In this document: positions 33,543-44,441 of the stretch, in pieces | How the letters are laid out: each line of letters starts with the position of its first letter | How positions within the stretch are numbered: position 1 is the first letter of the stretch | DNA from: Scenedesmus sp. ARA3 | Lineage: Eukaryota > Chlorophyta > Chlorophyceae > Sphaeropleales > Scenedesmaceae | DNA: 64,000 bases | Assembly (NCBI GenBank): GCA_004335835.1 | Contig: RWJK01000191.1 | Span: forward strand, 1 to 64,000 | Direction of reading: 5' to 3' | The notes under the pieces: model-generated | The model's database searches: none | Seen by the model: only the letters and a program-made list of their open reading frames with translations | What the model was told of the DNA's origin: nothing | Position numbers and translations under genes: made by a program

Positions 33543-34305
33543 GATGTTTGTGTTGTACTAAAGCTAGTTTTCTGTAACTAATCTGCGAAGATACAGCAAC
33601 AATAAAGTATGCAGACAAGTAGGGCTTGCGGGTCGCAGCAGAAGCAGAGCTCTTCAGGCAAGAAACGAAAGAATGTCGTTAAAATGCTGTGGATCGTTTA
33701 AAATTCGGCTGTGGTTGAGCTTGAGACGAAGTGTCACTGACAGGCGTCATTTGTCATGGCGGGCGCCACGCTGGCATCAGACTTGGCTTGATCGTGTGCC
33801 ATGGGGGTGTGCTGCAGCTCTTCAGCTTGCGCTGTTACAGCATGGTTTGGATGTGAAGCGTCTAGGTGGTGTGACTGCCGCTGTGTACACCGCAGCATCA
33901 TGCTTCAATGATTGCATCTGTGCGGGCACATCCCAAACAGGCACCATGTCAAACCCAGCAGCACGTAACACCTCAAGTGGAGCCAGCAGCAGCACGGCAC
34001 TAAATCACGTAGCGCTCTCCCCAAGCTCCCCCTGCACCATAGCTGTCAACCAGTTACAATCAAGCCGTGCCTGCCCAACACACCCCGTGGCCGCGGCCAT
34101 AACGCCCCCAGCCCCTGCACCACCACAACGTGAACTAGCCTTCAAGTCAGCCGACAAGCAAGCTCTCAGGTCAGCTCAGCCCTCCAGCAGTCCTATTGGC
34201 TCGTCACCACAGCATAACTGAGCAGGCCCACGTGCCGGGCACGGCAAGTACTGCCTCACCAGCAGGCCACATCCCAGCTCAACCTTCCGCCAAGCTGCCG
34301 CCAGC
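33543..34305. other. PPAN promoter side and 3' UTR of the helical-repeat gene
   Basis: This 763-bp gap separates two minus-strand genes. A plus-strand frame at 33673-34221 is open but has no family resemblance and lies over the expected 3' UTR. CAGCTCAGCCCTCCAGCAG, the bases around the stop of the next gene, also occurs at about 34174-34192, a duplicated stop-codon edge. Confidence 0.45.
34054..34058 (-). terminator. TGTAA polyadenylation signal of the helical-repeat gene
   Basis: TTACA on the plus strand lies about 250 nt past the stop at 34306, a spacing like that of the neighbouring genes. Confidence 0.45.
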
Positions 34306-37300
34306 TCAGCCCTCCAGCAGCTCCTGCACGTTGGGGATGATCTCAGCCAGTGCTGCCTCCAGCTCCGCGTCCCTGTAGCCCAGGCTGCGCAGCCCCCACA
34401 GCACCTTGGCCTGCGCCTCCACATCTGACCCCAGGCTCAGGCTGCGCTGAGGCAGCACCTGCGGCGCACAGCAATTGCACCCAGGTTACAACAGCTTGCT
34501 GAAGAGGTGCGTTGCTGTCACTGCAGGCAGCAAGCATCTGGCAGGCACCACAGACAGAGCTGACAACAGAGTACACAGCGGTGCCAAGCACGCACACACA
34601 TTCATGGCGACAACCAAAGTGCACAGCTTTCATGCGGGGCTATCGCCGGCTACAAGCAGGTGTGGCAGCCACCACGTTGCGCTACACCTGCCATACATCT
34701 CACATGCATATTGTTGGGGTGCTGACATGCAACATGCAATCTCTCTGTCAACAACACCCGCACCGCACCCGCACCTTGGCAGTCGCAGCCAGCAGCGCCT
34801 CCTCCCTTACGCCCACCAATGCGTAGCTCCACAGCAGGTCGGCCAGCATGCCGCCACGCTCGTTGCTGAGACCAAACAGCACTACGTGCATGCGGCGCCA
34901 ACGCTGGCTAGCAGCAGGTGCAACAGCAACACTACGCTGCACCCGCCATACATCGCACCGCCATACATCTGACTACACCCACGCCACTCTCCGCACCTTA
35001 GCGGCCGCCGCCAGCAGCGCCTCATCCCTCACGCCCACCGACGCGTAGCTCCACAGCAGGTCGGCCAGCATGCCCCCACTGAAGCGCTCCATGCAGGCCG
35101 CAGCAGCAGGCGCGGCAGCAGCCAGCAGCGCCTCTGCGCCAGGCTGGCGCGCTGCTGCGAAGGCCCATGTGAGGTCGCTCAGGGAGTGCGGGGACAGCTC
35201 GTGCATGCGGCTGAGCGTGGCGCGCGCCAGCAGCTCAAACAGCTCGGGGTCCTGCAAGAGTTGGGTTTGTGTTTGCAGCAGAGCAGGCAGGGCAGCACAT
35301 GTTGCGGTCGCCAGCAGTGCATCGCGCCAGCAGCTCGAACAGCTCAGGGTCCTGTGTGGTGAAGTGCAGTGCGGGAGGCAGCAGGCAGCAGTGCATCTGA
35401 TCACATGTTGAAGAAGCCAAGGCAATCTGTAGAGCGTGGCACGTGCCAGCAGCTCGAAGAGCTCAGGGTCCTGCAAGGTTTCGGTTTGCGTTTGAGTGCA
35501 GTGCAGGAGGCAGCAGGCGCAAATGGCAGTGCATGCGGGCATATTGAGGAAGCGAAAGTAAACGAATCCTGCACTGCACTGCACTCTTGGCAAGAGTCCG
35601 AGTTACAGCACCGGAGGCAGCAGTCGCACATGCTGAGGGCTGCAGCAGTGCACCACCCACGCTGCTTGCTGGTGGCTCAGCCAGCATGCCCGGGGCAGCT
35701 GCCCACCATTCGCTGCTCACAAAGGCGACCAGCCCCTACTGGCATAACAGCATAACATGCACCACCAGTGTCGAAAAAAGCAGCTGCCCCTCCCACCTTG
35801 AAGTCTGTTGCCGCGCAGCCCCAGGCCAGGTCTGTGAGGTTCTGGTCGTTGAAGCCGTCAAGTGCGGCAGCCTTGGCAGCAGCAGCCAGCGCGCTGAACA
35901 GCTCCGGGTGCGGGTACGACAGCCGGCCGTACGCCCACACCAGGTTGGAGATGTTCTGCAGGTGGCCAAGCGAGGCAGGGAGGGACAAAAATAAAGCAGC
36001 AGTTTTGACAACTGTTTGTGTGGACGTTTTGACTGAAGGAGCACAGTGAGGGCGGCTAGAGTAACACAAAGCAGTGTGCAGAGTGTTCTACAGCCTGCTA
36101 CGAACAGAGGTACGACAGGTATCCTCCTGGCGATTCATTGCTTATTACACTGTGTATCATGCCGCATCAACTCCAGCTGCATTTTACCTGACTACTCAAT
36201 AAGCCCTCCCCAACAGCTGCATGCTGCACTACAACACCACCATCTCCGCACACAGACAACGCACACACACACATACACACACCTGTGGCGCCAGCCGGTC
36301 AGCCACAGCCGCAGCCTGCTCCCCCAGCGCCTGCAGCAGCGCCTCATGCCTCACACCCTGCTTCTGCAGACTGCTAAGTACCCAAGACGCTACAGCAATG
36401 CTCCCCGCCATCAAATCGACCGACAACTCTCCTTCATGACAGGGCGTGCCACGTCAACGGAAACAGAAACAACTTGCCAACACCTGGCCACCACCAAACC
36501 TTGTTCGCACACACACCTGTGGCGCCAGCCGGTCAGCCACAGCAGCCGCCTGCTCCCCCAGCACCTGCAGCAGCGCCTCATTCCTCACACCCTGCTTGGC
36601 AAAGGACCACGCCAGCAGGCTGCAGTGGTGCGGCTCCAGTGCAGCAGCGCCCAGCTGGCCCACCACGCGGCCTGCCAGGGCATCATATAAAGCTGGGCTG
36701 TAGGCCTTGCGCACGGCGAACGCCCAGCCGATCATGGACACGTGGCGCGGCTCAAGCTCGTGTGCGCGCGCCACAGCCTGCAAGGGTTGAGTGCGTGCAT
36801 TGTGTGCATTGGCAGAGCAGTGCAGTGACAGGTGAGCGCACAACATGGCATGTCGCATGATTGCTGCTTGGGGCCAACCATCTCCATGATTGGATAGGGA
36901 TAGGGAGGTGAAAAGCTGTGCTGTTTGCCGGGACTCAACCAGTGCTCTGTTGAGTGAGATGCAGCCGCACAAAACGTTGCGATCATGCTAATGTCGTGCG
37001 GCTCCAGCTCGTGCGCGCGCGCCACGGCCTGCAGGGTTGCGTGGGAGTAGAGAGAATATGGTATTAACGTAAGTGCATGCGATGTGATAGGGTTTGGTGC
37101 AGTGGTTTAGGCCAACAACCCCGGCCTCTGTACCCAGCAGCTGAAAAGAACGATAAGCGTTGCGTAGCAGGTTGAGATCCCAACCAGCGGGATTACAACG
37201 CAGAGCATGTGCTGACAAGGGTAGTCATGCTGGTGCGTCATCACCTCAGGGCTGTCCAGCTTAAGGCGTGCCAGCGCCCAGCAAACAACCCAACCTACGC

Positions 37301-37638
37301 CAGCTGCAGCACAGCCACATCAAGCCGCCGCACCTGCTGTGCTGCTGCTGCAAACACCTCAGGACTGCCCCACACTGAAGTGCATGTCGCACAATAAAAC
37401 GACAAAAATGAACATTCGCCGCCGCACCTGCTGCGCTGCTGCCGCAAACACCTCGGGGCTGTCCAGCTTCAAATGCGCCAGCGCCCACGCCATCTGGGCC
37501 ACCTGCGCCCCAGTGGCCCCCGGCATGGCGTCCGCTGCTGCCGCCGCCAGCAGCGTGCACAGCTGCTGGTCGTAGTGCCGCAGCTTGGCGCAGCCCACCA
37601 GCATGCTTGTGAGCTGCGCGGCAGTCATGGCCTGGAGG

Positions 37639-37677
<39 letters not shown>

Positions 37678-39112
37678 CACAGTGGGCCACACGCAGCAGC
37701 AGGGACAGAGCATGCCACACATACACAAATGCATGTCTGAAGAGAGCAGCAGATGCACGAACTTGGACCTCAATCGCTGCGCCATTACATGTGCTGCTGA
37801 GGGTGCTGCTGAGGGTGCTGGCCATGTCTAAGCTGCAAAGGGCTGCCTGCTAAGGCTTGAACAAGCCTGACTGGCTGACACTGCACCACCACCCCCAGCG
37901 CACCTGCGCGTGTGCTGCCGCCAGCACGCACACGTGGCGCATCGCCTGCCAGTCATAATGCCCCAGCCTCGCCATGGCAGACACAAAGTGGGCCACCTGG
38001 CTTGCCCCAAAGCCCGTCGCAGTGGGGCTGATGCACTGCACTGCCTCACACAGCTCCAGCAGCAGCGCCCTCGCTGACTCAGCAGCTGCAGTGGATGCGG
38101 CTGTATTCAAAGATGTGCTGGACGCTTGCTGCTGCTGCTGCTGCTGCTGCTCAGGGTTTATTGTTGTTGTGTCTTCACTGCTGCTGCTGCTGCTGCTGCT
38201 GGTTGGTGGCTGCTGCAGTGAGTCCAGGTTTGAGGCGTTGAGGGCAGCCAGCGCTGATGCCAGCACAGGCAGGTGGCTGCACAGCAAACAAACAGCAGCA
38301 GCAGCAGCAACAGCTTGATGATCATTCAAACACCCTCTTGACCTTTGACCCGTGGTGTGTGGTTTGGACTGCGATGCTGTTGCAGCTGCACGCACACAGC
38401 CATCCAAGCACATGGGCTTGTCACGGTGCTGCTGCAAAGCAGCTCTATCATTTGCTCCACCCATCAGCCGCCGCGCTCACTCGTTCTGCAGCGAGCCCAC
38501 ATGGCCCTGCAGCTGCTGCAGCAGGCTTGCCAGCAGCGCCGTGCTGCCCTGGGGGACGCCACCCAGCTGGCTGTAGCAGCGCAGCAGCTGCACCACGGCC
38601 ACGGGCGGCAGCTGGCCGTGCACCTGCGCGCATATGTGTATATAAAATGATAACATGGCAAAGACCGCGTGTACTAATGCTAATGGTGCTGTAGTTGGTG
38701 GTTTGGTGTGGTCAAAGTATGGTTGTAAGGCATCATGGCCCGAGGCGGCAGCTGGCCGTGCACCTGCAGTAGTTTATGCAGATCGGTGAGGCAAGCAGGT
38801 GATGTGTAGGGACTATTGCTATACTTGCCTTGCAGCCTATGCTGTGGAGGCGCTGCACATGCACATTCTGTGTGATGACATGGTGTTTGATGAAGATGCA
38901 AAGCGCTAGGTGAGGCACAAGCAGGCGCAGGGGCGAACTACGTGACGCTTGATACATCAGCGTTAGCCCTGCCTGTTATGCAACGAACGGCACGCTGGAG
39001 GAGCATGGGCAGCTGCTTGGAACAACGTGTTGACACAACGCATCGCCGCACCTCTGACAGCCGCTCCGTCAGCTGCTGCAGCACCTGCGCAGCCAGCTGC
39101 TGCTGCTCTTCC

Positions 39113-39156
<44 letters not shown>

Positions 39157-39788
39157 CCGTGCCTGCTGTGCAGCGTCGTGGTGTAGCCGCCGCAGCCTGT
39201 GCATGGCCAGCACTGCAGCAGCAGCTGGCAGCGGCTGCAAGGAGACCTGCAGCAGCAGCAGCAGCAGCAGGTCTGCCAGCTACAACACGTGGCCTGCATT
39301 GCTGCGTGCCATATCAGCACTTTCAAATTGCCCTTGCACAGCAGTGCCCCTGCTGCGGCCCCTACAGCAAGCAACCTTGTAAGCATGTGAGCTGCACAAT
39401 AGCACACAAGCAGCTGCTTGCCCCAGCCCAGCAGCAACATGCACAGCAGGGCAGCTTGATAACATGCCCTTCCTGCTGCTGCTGCTGCCTGCAGATATAA
39501 CATGTCAGCGCAGCCACACTCCCAGCGAGCAGCACCTCCTGCACAGCCCCACTCACCACGCCAGCCAGTGCCTCAAGGCTGGGGCAAATATGCTGTCGCT
39601 GCTGCTGCTGCTGCTGCCTGAAAGATGTTCATACTGGCGCAGCTACGCTCTTCACCACTAGCATCAGCACCATCAGCCACTCACCACGCCAGCCAGTGCC
39701 TTGAGGCTGGGGCAGGCCAGGATGCTCCTCTCAAGCTCACTGCGCTCAGTGAACACACGCCGCCGCCGCTGCAGCTTCGGCAAGTTTG

Positions 39789-39847
<59 letters not shown>

Positions 39848-40497
39848 GGGGGAGCTGTTGCTGCAGCTGCTGCTGCAGCCGGTCCAGCGGCAAAAGAGCT
39901 CAAGGGCTCCGGCCAGGCTTGATGGCCGGGAGATGCAGGGTTTTGTTCACTGCTGCCGCTGCTGCTGCTACTGCTATCTGAAGCTGCGGTTGTCTCACTT
40001 GCATCAGCCGAAGCTGCGCCGGTAGACGAATACCTGCACATATCGCAGCAGCAAGCAGCTCCAGTTGAAATGTACGCTGCTAAGTTGTATGCCCTGTGCT
40101 GGGTGTACTGCTGGTGAAAGCAGGAACGAGCAAGTCGTGTGCTGTATATGGTCAGATTTGGATCTGGTGCGGCGTCTGGTGAGCCTGGCAGATGATGGCT
40201 GCAGTGGAGGTGTACAAGCACGGCAGCAGCATGCTGCAAGCAGCACCCAGCCTGCTGCAGTACCCACCTGCTTGATTGCTGCATGCTGCAGCATGCAGCT
40301 GCAAACGAGCCATGCTGCAACAGTTGTTGCAGGCTTTGTGGCTGCAACAGCGACACCAATGGCTGCAGGTCACCTGCATGGGCTGATGCAGCAGCAGTAG
40401 TGAGAGCAGCAGCAGCAGCAGCAGTAAGCGGCAAACAACGTGCTGCAACGTTCAGTCCACCGTGGATGTTACATATAGCTCCATGATATAGAACCAT
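34306..40497 (-). CDS. Helical-repeat protein, OPR / heptatricopeptide-like
   Basis: Exons: 40497-40268, 40033-39685, 39234-39052, 38623-38481, 38276-37904, 37631-37428, 36777-36517, 35955-35797, 35251-34997, 34458-34306. The total is 2310 nt, 769 residues. The N-terminal ~80 residues are Ala/Leu/Gln-rich with few acidic residues and could be an organelle transit peptide. A poly-Gln tract and Ser/Gln-rich linkers follow. The second half has tandem ~35-40-residue helical pairs: QVAHFVSAMARLGHYD, QVAQMAWALAHLKLDS, HVSMIGWAFAVRKAYS, NISNLVWAYGRLSYPH, NLTDLAWGCAATDF, SLSDLTWAFAAARQPG and MLADLLWSYASVGVRD. This LxWAxA pattern is known from algal OPR proteins and from RAP/FASTK-type proteins that stabilise or process organelle RNA. 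I see no C-terminal RAP domain. Its target is unknown. Nearly every intron holds exon-edge copies. Confidence 0.78.
34775..34855 (-). repeat. Copy of the donor edge of exon 9 (helical-repeat gene)
   Basis: About 80 bp encode GGMLADLLWSYALVGVREEA and the following residues, with a GTGCGG donor. They match the end of the exon at 34997-35075. The frame is intact, but the best upstream acceptor (GTCTCAG) would enter it in the wrong phase. Confidence 0.85.
35323..35472 (-). repeat. Two extra copies of the acceptor edge of exon 9
   Basis: CAG/GACCCTGAGCT(G/C)TTCGAG and about 20 further exon bases occur at about 35323-35352 and 35440-35472. The true junction is at about 35225-35251. All lie upstream of the real exon in the same intron, in the same orientation. 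Confidence 0.85.
36283..36363 (-). repeat. 81-bp open copy of the 3' end of exon 7, possible cassette exon
   Basis: The segment encodes KQGVRHEALLQALGEQAAAV plus DRLAPQ, 27 codons matching the end of the exon at 36517-36597 with a few substitutions. It is preceded by an acceptor (CTGCAG) and followed by a GT donor, both phase 0, so it could splice in without breaking frame. Confidence 0.75.
36978..37030 (-). repeat. Copy of the acceptor edge of exon 7
   Basis: Bases encoding AVARAHELEPHDISMI with the upstream GCAG match the start of the exon at 36730-36777. The copy then runs into intron sequence. Confidence 0.8.
37241..37371 (-). repeat. Two fragments of exon 6 copied into the next intron
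   Basis: CTCAGGGCTGTCCAGCTTAAGGCGTGCCAGCGCCCA (37246-37281) matches an internal part of the exon at 37428-37631. The fragment at about 37328-37371 matches its donor edge (CGCCGCACCTGCTG...CAAACACCTC). Confidence 0.75.
39551..39595 (-). repeat. Copy of the donor edge of exon 2
   Basis: ACTCACCACGCCAGCCAGTGCCT(C/T)(A/G)AGGCTGGGGCA occurs at 39551-39587 and at the true junction at 39679-39715. Confidence 0.8.
39790..39847. repeat. (CTG)n run coding poly-Gln in the helical-repeat protein
   Basis: Nineteen consecutive triplets in exon 2 are read as CAG on the coding strand and give a poly-Gln tract. Confidence 0.9.
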
Positions 40498-41587
40498 TTG
40501 TTTAATTGTCACCTTTGTTCGCCAGCTGCAGCCTGCCCAGCAAACGCGCCAGGTGCGAAACAGACGCCATTTCGTGATCTTGACGTGAGCGAAACACGCA
40601 CAGCAGCAGTAAACTCAAGTCGTTTAAGGGCCTTGGTCTCGTGAACTGCTGACGGCTGGGAGCGCTCGACGAATTTCAACCTCCTGGCTGTTGCTGCTGT
40701 GCAGGCTGTAGCACAGTCACAAGCCTGAACCAGCAGGAACTTACGACAGCGCTAGCTGAGCAGCCAAAGCATCATGGTTTCACTGAAATGCTGGTGTATC
40801 AAAAAGCAAGGAGTACGTGGTCATGTTGCACTGGATACCGATGGCAGCAATGGCGTCATCATGCATCTACTGACGTGTCACCAACTTCGAAGTTGAATTC
40901 AAGTTGTCTCACCTAACAAGCCTGTTGCCCTGCGGGCTAGCCGTGCGTAGGCAGGGGGGCCAGGGAGTGAAATACACGGCTGCTTTTACGTGAGTGTGAA
41001 ATAGAGCGTTGCTAGGTACAAGCACCCAGCGGCAATGCAATGAACTCCAGGCTGCCTTTTGCAGCGCACCCGTGACCAGGTCACCTTGAGTCGAACATGG
41101 CAGTTTTACAACTGAGCAGTTTGTACAATCCCTGACAGTTCGCCTGGCAAGTGCCTGGAGCGAGTTGCAGGCCCTAAGGCAGTGCGGCTTTGTGGATGCC
41201 GCACTTGCATGCTACATGTAGCACGTAGCTTGCAGTACTGCGCCTGATGCGCTCTTGCGGCGTCAACAACCGCTCTGCTGTATTGTTGGAGTCTGCTGTA
41301 TTGTTGACCACTGCACCCTCTCGGCCACTGTTGAAGGGAACCAGAGGTATTTGAGGGAGACGAGCAGGTGTCACGCGAAAAGTAACTTTGGCGCAAGGTC
41401 ACAGGCTCCGTCATCTTTCTCAATTGTCCGTGTAAAGCCAGGCCATATTATCTCCGTCATGAACTCCGTGAAGTCATTCATGTGTGGCATTGAGGATGTC
41501 TGATGGGACTGGTTTGATGGGACTGCCTCAGTGCTAAGGGCGCAGATCGGCACTGGCAGCAGCTCCACGGTGCAGTCAACCACTAAA
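40498..41587. promoter_or_regulatory. Divergent intergenic region, helical-repeat gene / LysM-chitinase
   Basis: This gap of 1.09 kb lies between two start codons that point away from each other. The part at 40560-41090 is nearly free of CTG/CAG runs and shows no coding frame. No individual promoter element can be assigned with confidence. Confidence 0.4.
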
Positions 41588-44392
41588 ATGTCGTCTTGCT
41601 CATCTAAGTGCTTGTTTCAATGCTTGTTGCTGCTGACAACAGCGTTGGCGGTCCACGCTCAGGTGCGTGGTGAGATGCAAGCAGCAGCGAGCAGCCGCTA
41701 TACCAACGCGTGTTGGGTTTGGTGCTTGCCGCGTGTACACCATAATGGGGGCTACGATTTACTCTTTGAACTCGTGCTGTCTCGTCTGCGCGTGTGCTGC
41801 AGGGCTGTGTGAATTCCTACACAGTGCAGCCAGGAGATTGGTGCCAGAAGATTGCTGATGCCAACAAAATATCTCTGCAGCAGCTCATGCTGCTGAATCC
41901 TACCATCAACCAGGGCTGCACCAACCTCCAAATAGGCCAGCAGCTGTGCCTTGAGCAAGGCAGCGGCCAAGACTGCGTGGGGGGCAGCAGCTACACTGTC
42001 AAGGCGGATGACACCTGCTCCAGCATCGCTGCTGCACAGGGCATCTCTGCGTCTCAGCTGATTACAGCCAACCCCTCTGTCAATGCGGCCTGCACCAACC
42101 TTCAAGTTGGTCAGCGCTTGTGCATCCCTCCAAGCAACCCCAACCCAGCATGCCGCAGGCAGTACACCGTTGTCAGCGGCGACACATGCCAGTCCATCGC
42201 GACAGCAACAGGCATATCTCTGCAGCAGCTCACCCAGCTGAATCCTACCATCAATCAGGCTTGCACCAACCTCCAAATAGGCCAGCAGCTGTGCCTTGAG
42301 CAAGGCAGCGGCACTGACTGCCAGGCAGACAGCAGCTACACTGTCAAGGCGGGTGACACATGCTCCAGCATCGCTGCAGCAGCGGGCATCTCTGCCTCGC
42401 AGCTGATTGCAGCCAACCCCTCTGTCAATGCTGCCTGCACCAACCTCCAAGTGGGTCAGCGCTTGTGCATCCCTGCAAACACAGCATGCAGCAAGCAGTA
42501 CACAGTTGTCAGCGGCGACACGTGCCAGTCCATCGCTTCAGTAGCCGGCATACCTCTGCAGAAGTTCACCCTCCTCAACCCGTCCATCAACGAGCAATGC
42601 ACCAACCTCCAGATAGGCCAGCTGGTGTGTGTGGCTGGCTCAGGCGGCTCCTCGCCCTCACCCAGCCCCGCTCCTCCTGCCAGCCCCCGCCCGCCATCGC
42701 CACCCCTGCCAACCCCACCCTCAGAGATCGGCCCACCCCCACCCCCCCTGCCAATCAACGCAACCTGCCAGGGGTTGATCATCACTACTGCTGTTCCTGC
42801 AAGCAACCCCAGCAGCCTGGCGGGTATGCTGCAGGTGGAGGGCGTGCAGCTGCTGGGCATGAACCCACAACTGCAGGAAGGCGCGGCTGTGCCTGCAGGC
42901 ACACAGGTGGGTCACCCCAGGCCTGTCCTTGTCCTTCCTGGGTATTCAAAGAAGAGCGTAAGCTCAAGCAGGCTTGCATGCTTCCGATGCGTAGGACTTG
43001 TAACTGGTCACTTCACTTCAGGGCCTCAAGTGCAGCCTGATGTGCTCAGCGCGATGGCTCAGCACGCGCAGGCCCTTCAGCGCATGAGGGTGCTGCTCTT
43101 CTGGTTGCCAAAGCAGGCTCAATACGTTTCAGTGCATCTGTTCATGAGCGGCTGCAGGCCACGTTTGCTGCACAGCTGATCTTGGCACTGGATCCTGGCA
43201 GTGTTCGGTCGTTGCATTTGCAGCCAGCATCGCTATGCTTGAGGTGCCACCCCCGGCAGTTTTTGAGGTGCTAAGCAGGCAAGCACGTTAGTGCCTGAGA
43301 TCACTGCAGACGCCTTGTGCAGCTTGCCAAGAGCTTCGTGGCTTGGTGTTTCACCCTACAAAGGAACAAACAATTGTGTGCTGTCTGGCTGCCCATAGGT
43401 GTGCATTCCAGCGGGCAAGACCTGCAAGAGCCACACAGTGCGCAAGGGGGAGTACCTGTCAAAGATTGCAGGCATGTACAGCACCACTGTGGAGGCCCTG
43501 GTGGCACTGAACGTGTGGCTGCAGAAAGAGGTATGAGCTGCAGCGATGTAAATGCGAGATAGCTATTTCTGCGGCCTGCATGCCTGCACCGGCATGCAGC
43601 CCTTGCCGGGGAGGGCACACACATCGTAGCCTGTGCGCGGGTGGGCAGGAAACACAGCAAGCATCCCCACACAGCTACACCATACTACAGTGCAGCAACT
43701 TTGATATGGCTTGTGTCTCACACAATATTAATCACATTGGCTGGTGCAGCCTCTGCTATTCCACATGCAGCTGTTGTCAGTGTTTGCCGCATCGGCAGCT
43801 GGGTCACCGTGTGTTTGTGGTACCGACTGCTGGATCTCCACAGGGCACCGGCCTCATTCGCCCCGGCCAAACCATCCTTGTCGCGCCGTGCAGTACAGTG
43901 CCTGGCGCAGCAGGCTCCGGCAGCCGCCCCCAGGTTGACCCAGAGCTCGTGGCAGTTGCGCAGCGCTTCACTGCTGGCAACGCAGCGATCCGCAGCGCCT
44001 TACAGGCCTACCGCAGCGCGCCAAGCCAAGCAAAAAGGGACAAACTCAATGCCGCGCTGTCAGCGTTTTGGGCCAGCTCCGCAGGACTGCAGGCGCTGCA
44101 GGCTGCGGGCCGCAGCGACGCTGCCTTCAGGCAGTTTACGACAGACTACTCTGCAGGTACGGGGTGGAAGGGGGCAGGTGGCAGCCAAAGCACGGCAAGG
44201 GGTGCTGCCAGCGCTTGATAGAGTAGAGATGCTGTCCGCAAACAGCTGTGGCCTGCTGCAGTGTACCTGTGCCTGTGGCCCTGCTGTGACAAGCAGCATG
44301 CCGCCAGGGGTGTCAAGCAACAATGTCAGCAGCCATAGCGCTGTGAGGCAGCGGACAGCTCAAAAGGCAGGTGCACGAGTATGATGCTGCTG

Positions 44393-44441
<49 letters not shown>

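Noticed and set aside
33673..34221. 182-codon plus-strand frame
   Set aside because: It has no family resemblance, lies over the expected 3' UTR of the gene on the other strand, and its composition is that of chance open frames in this GC-rich DNA.
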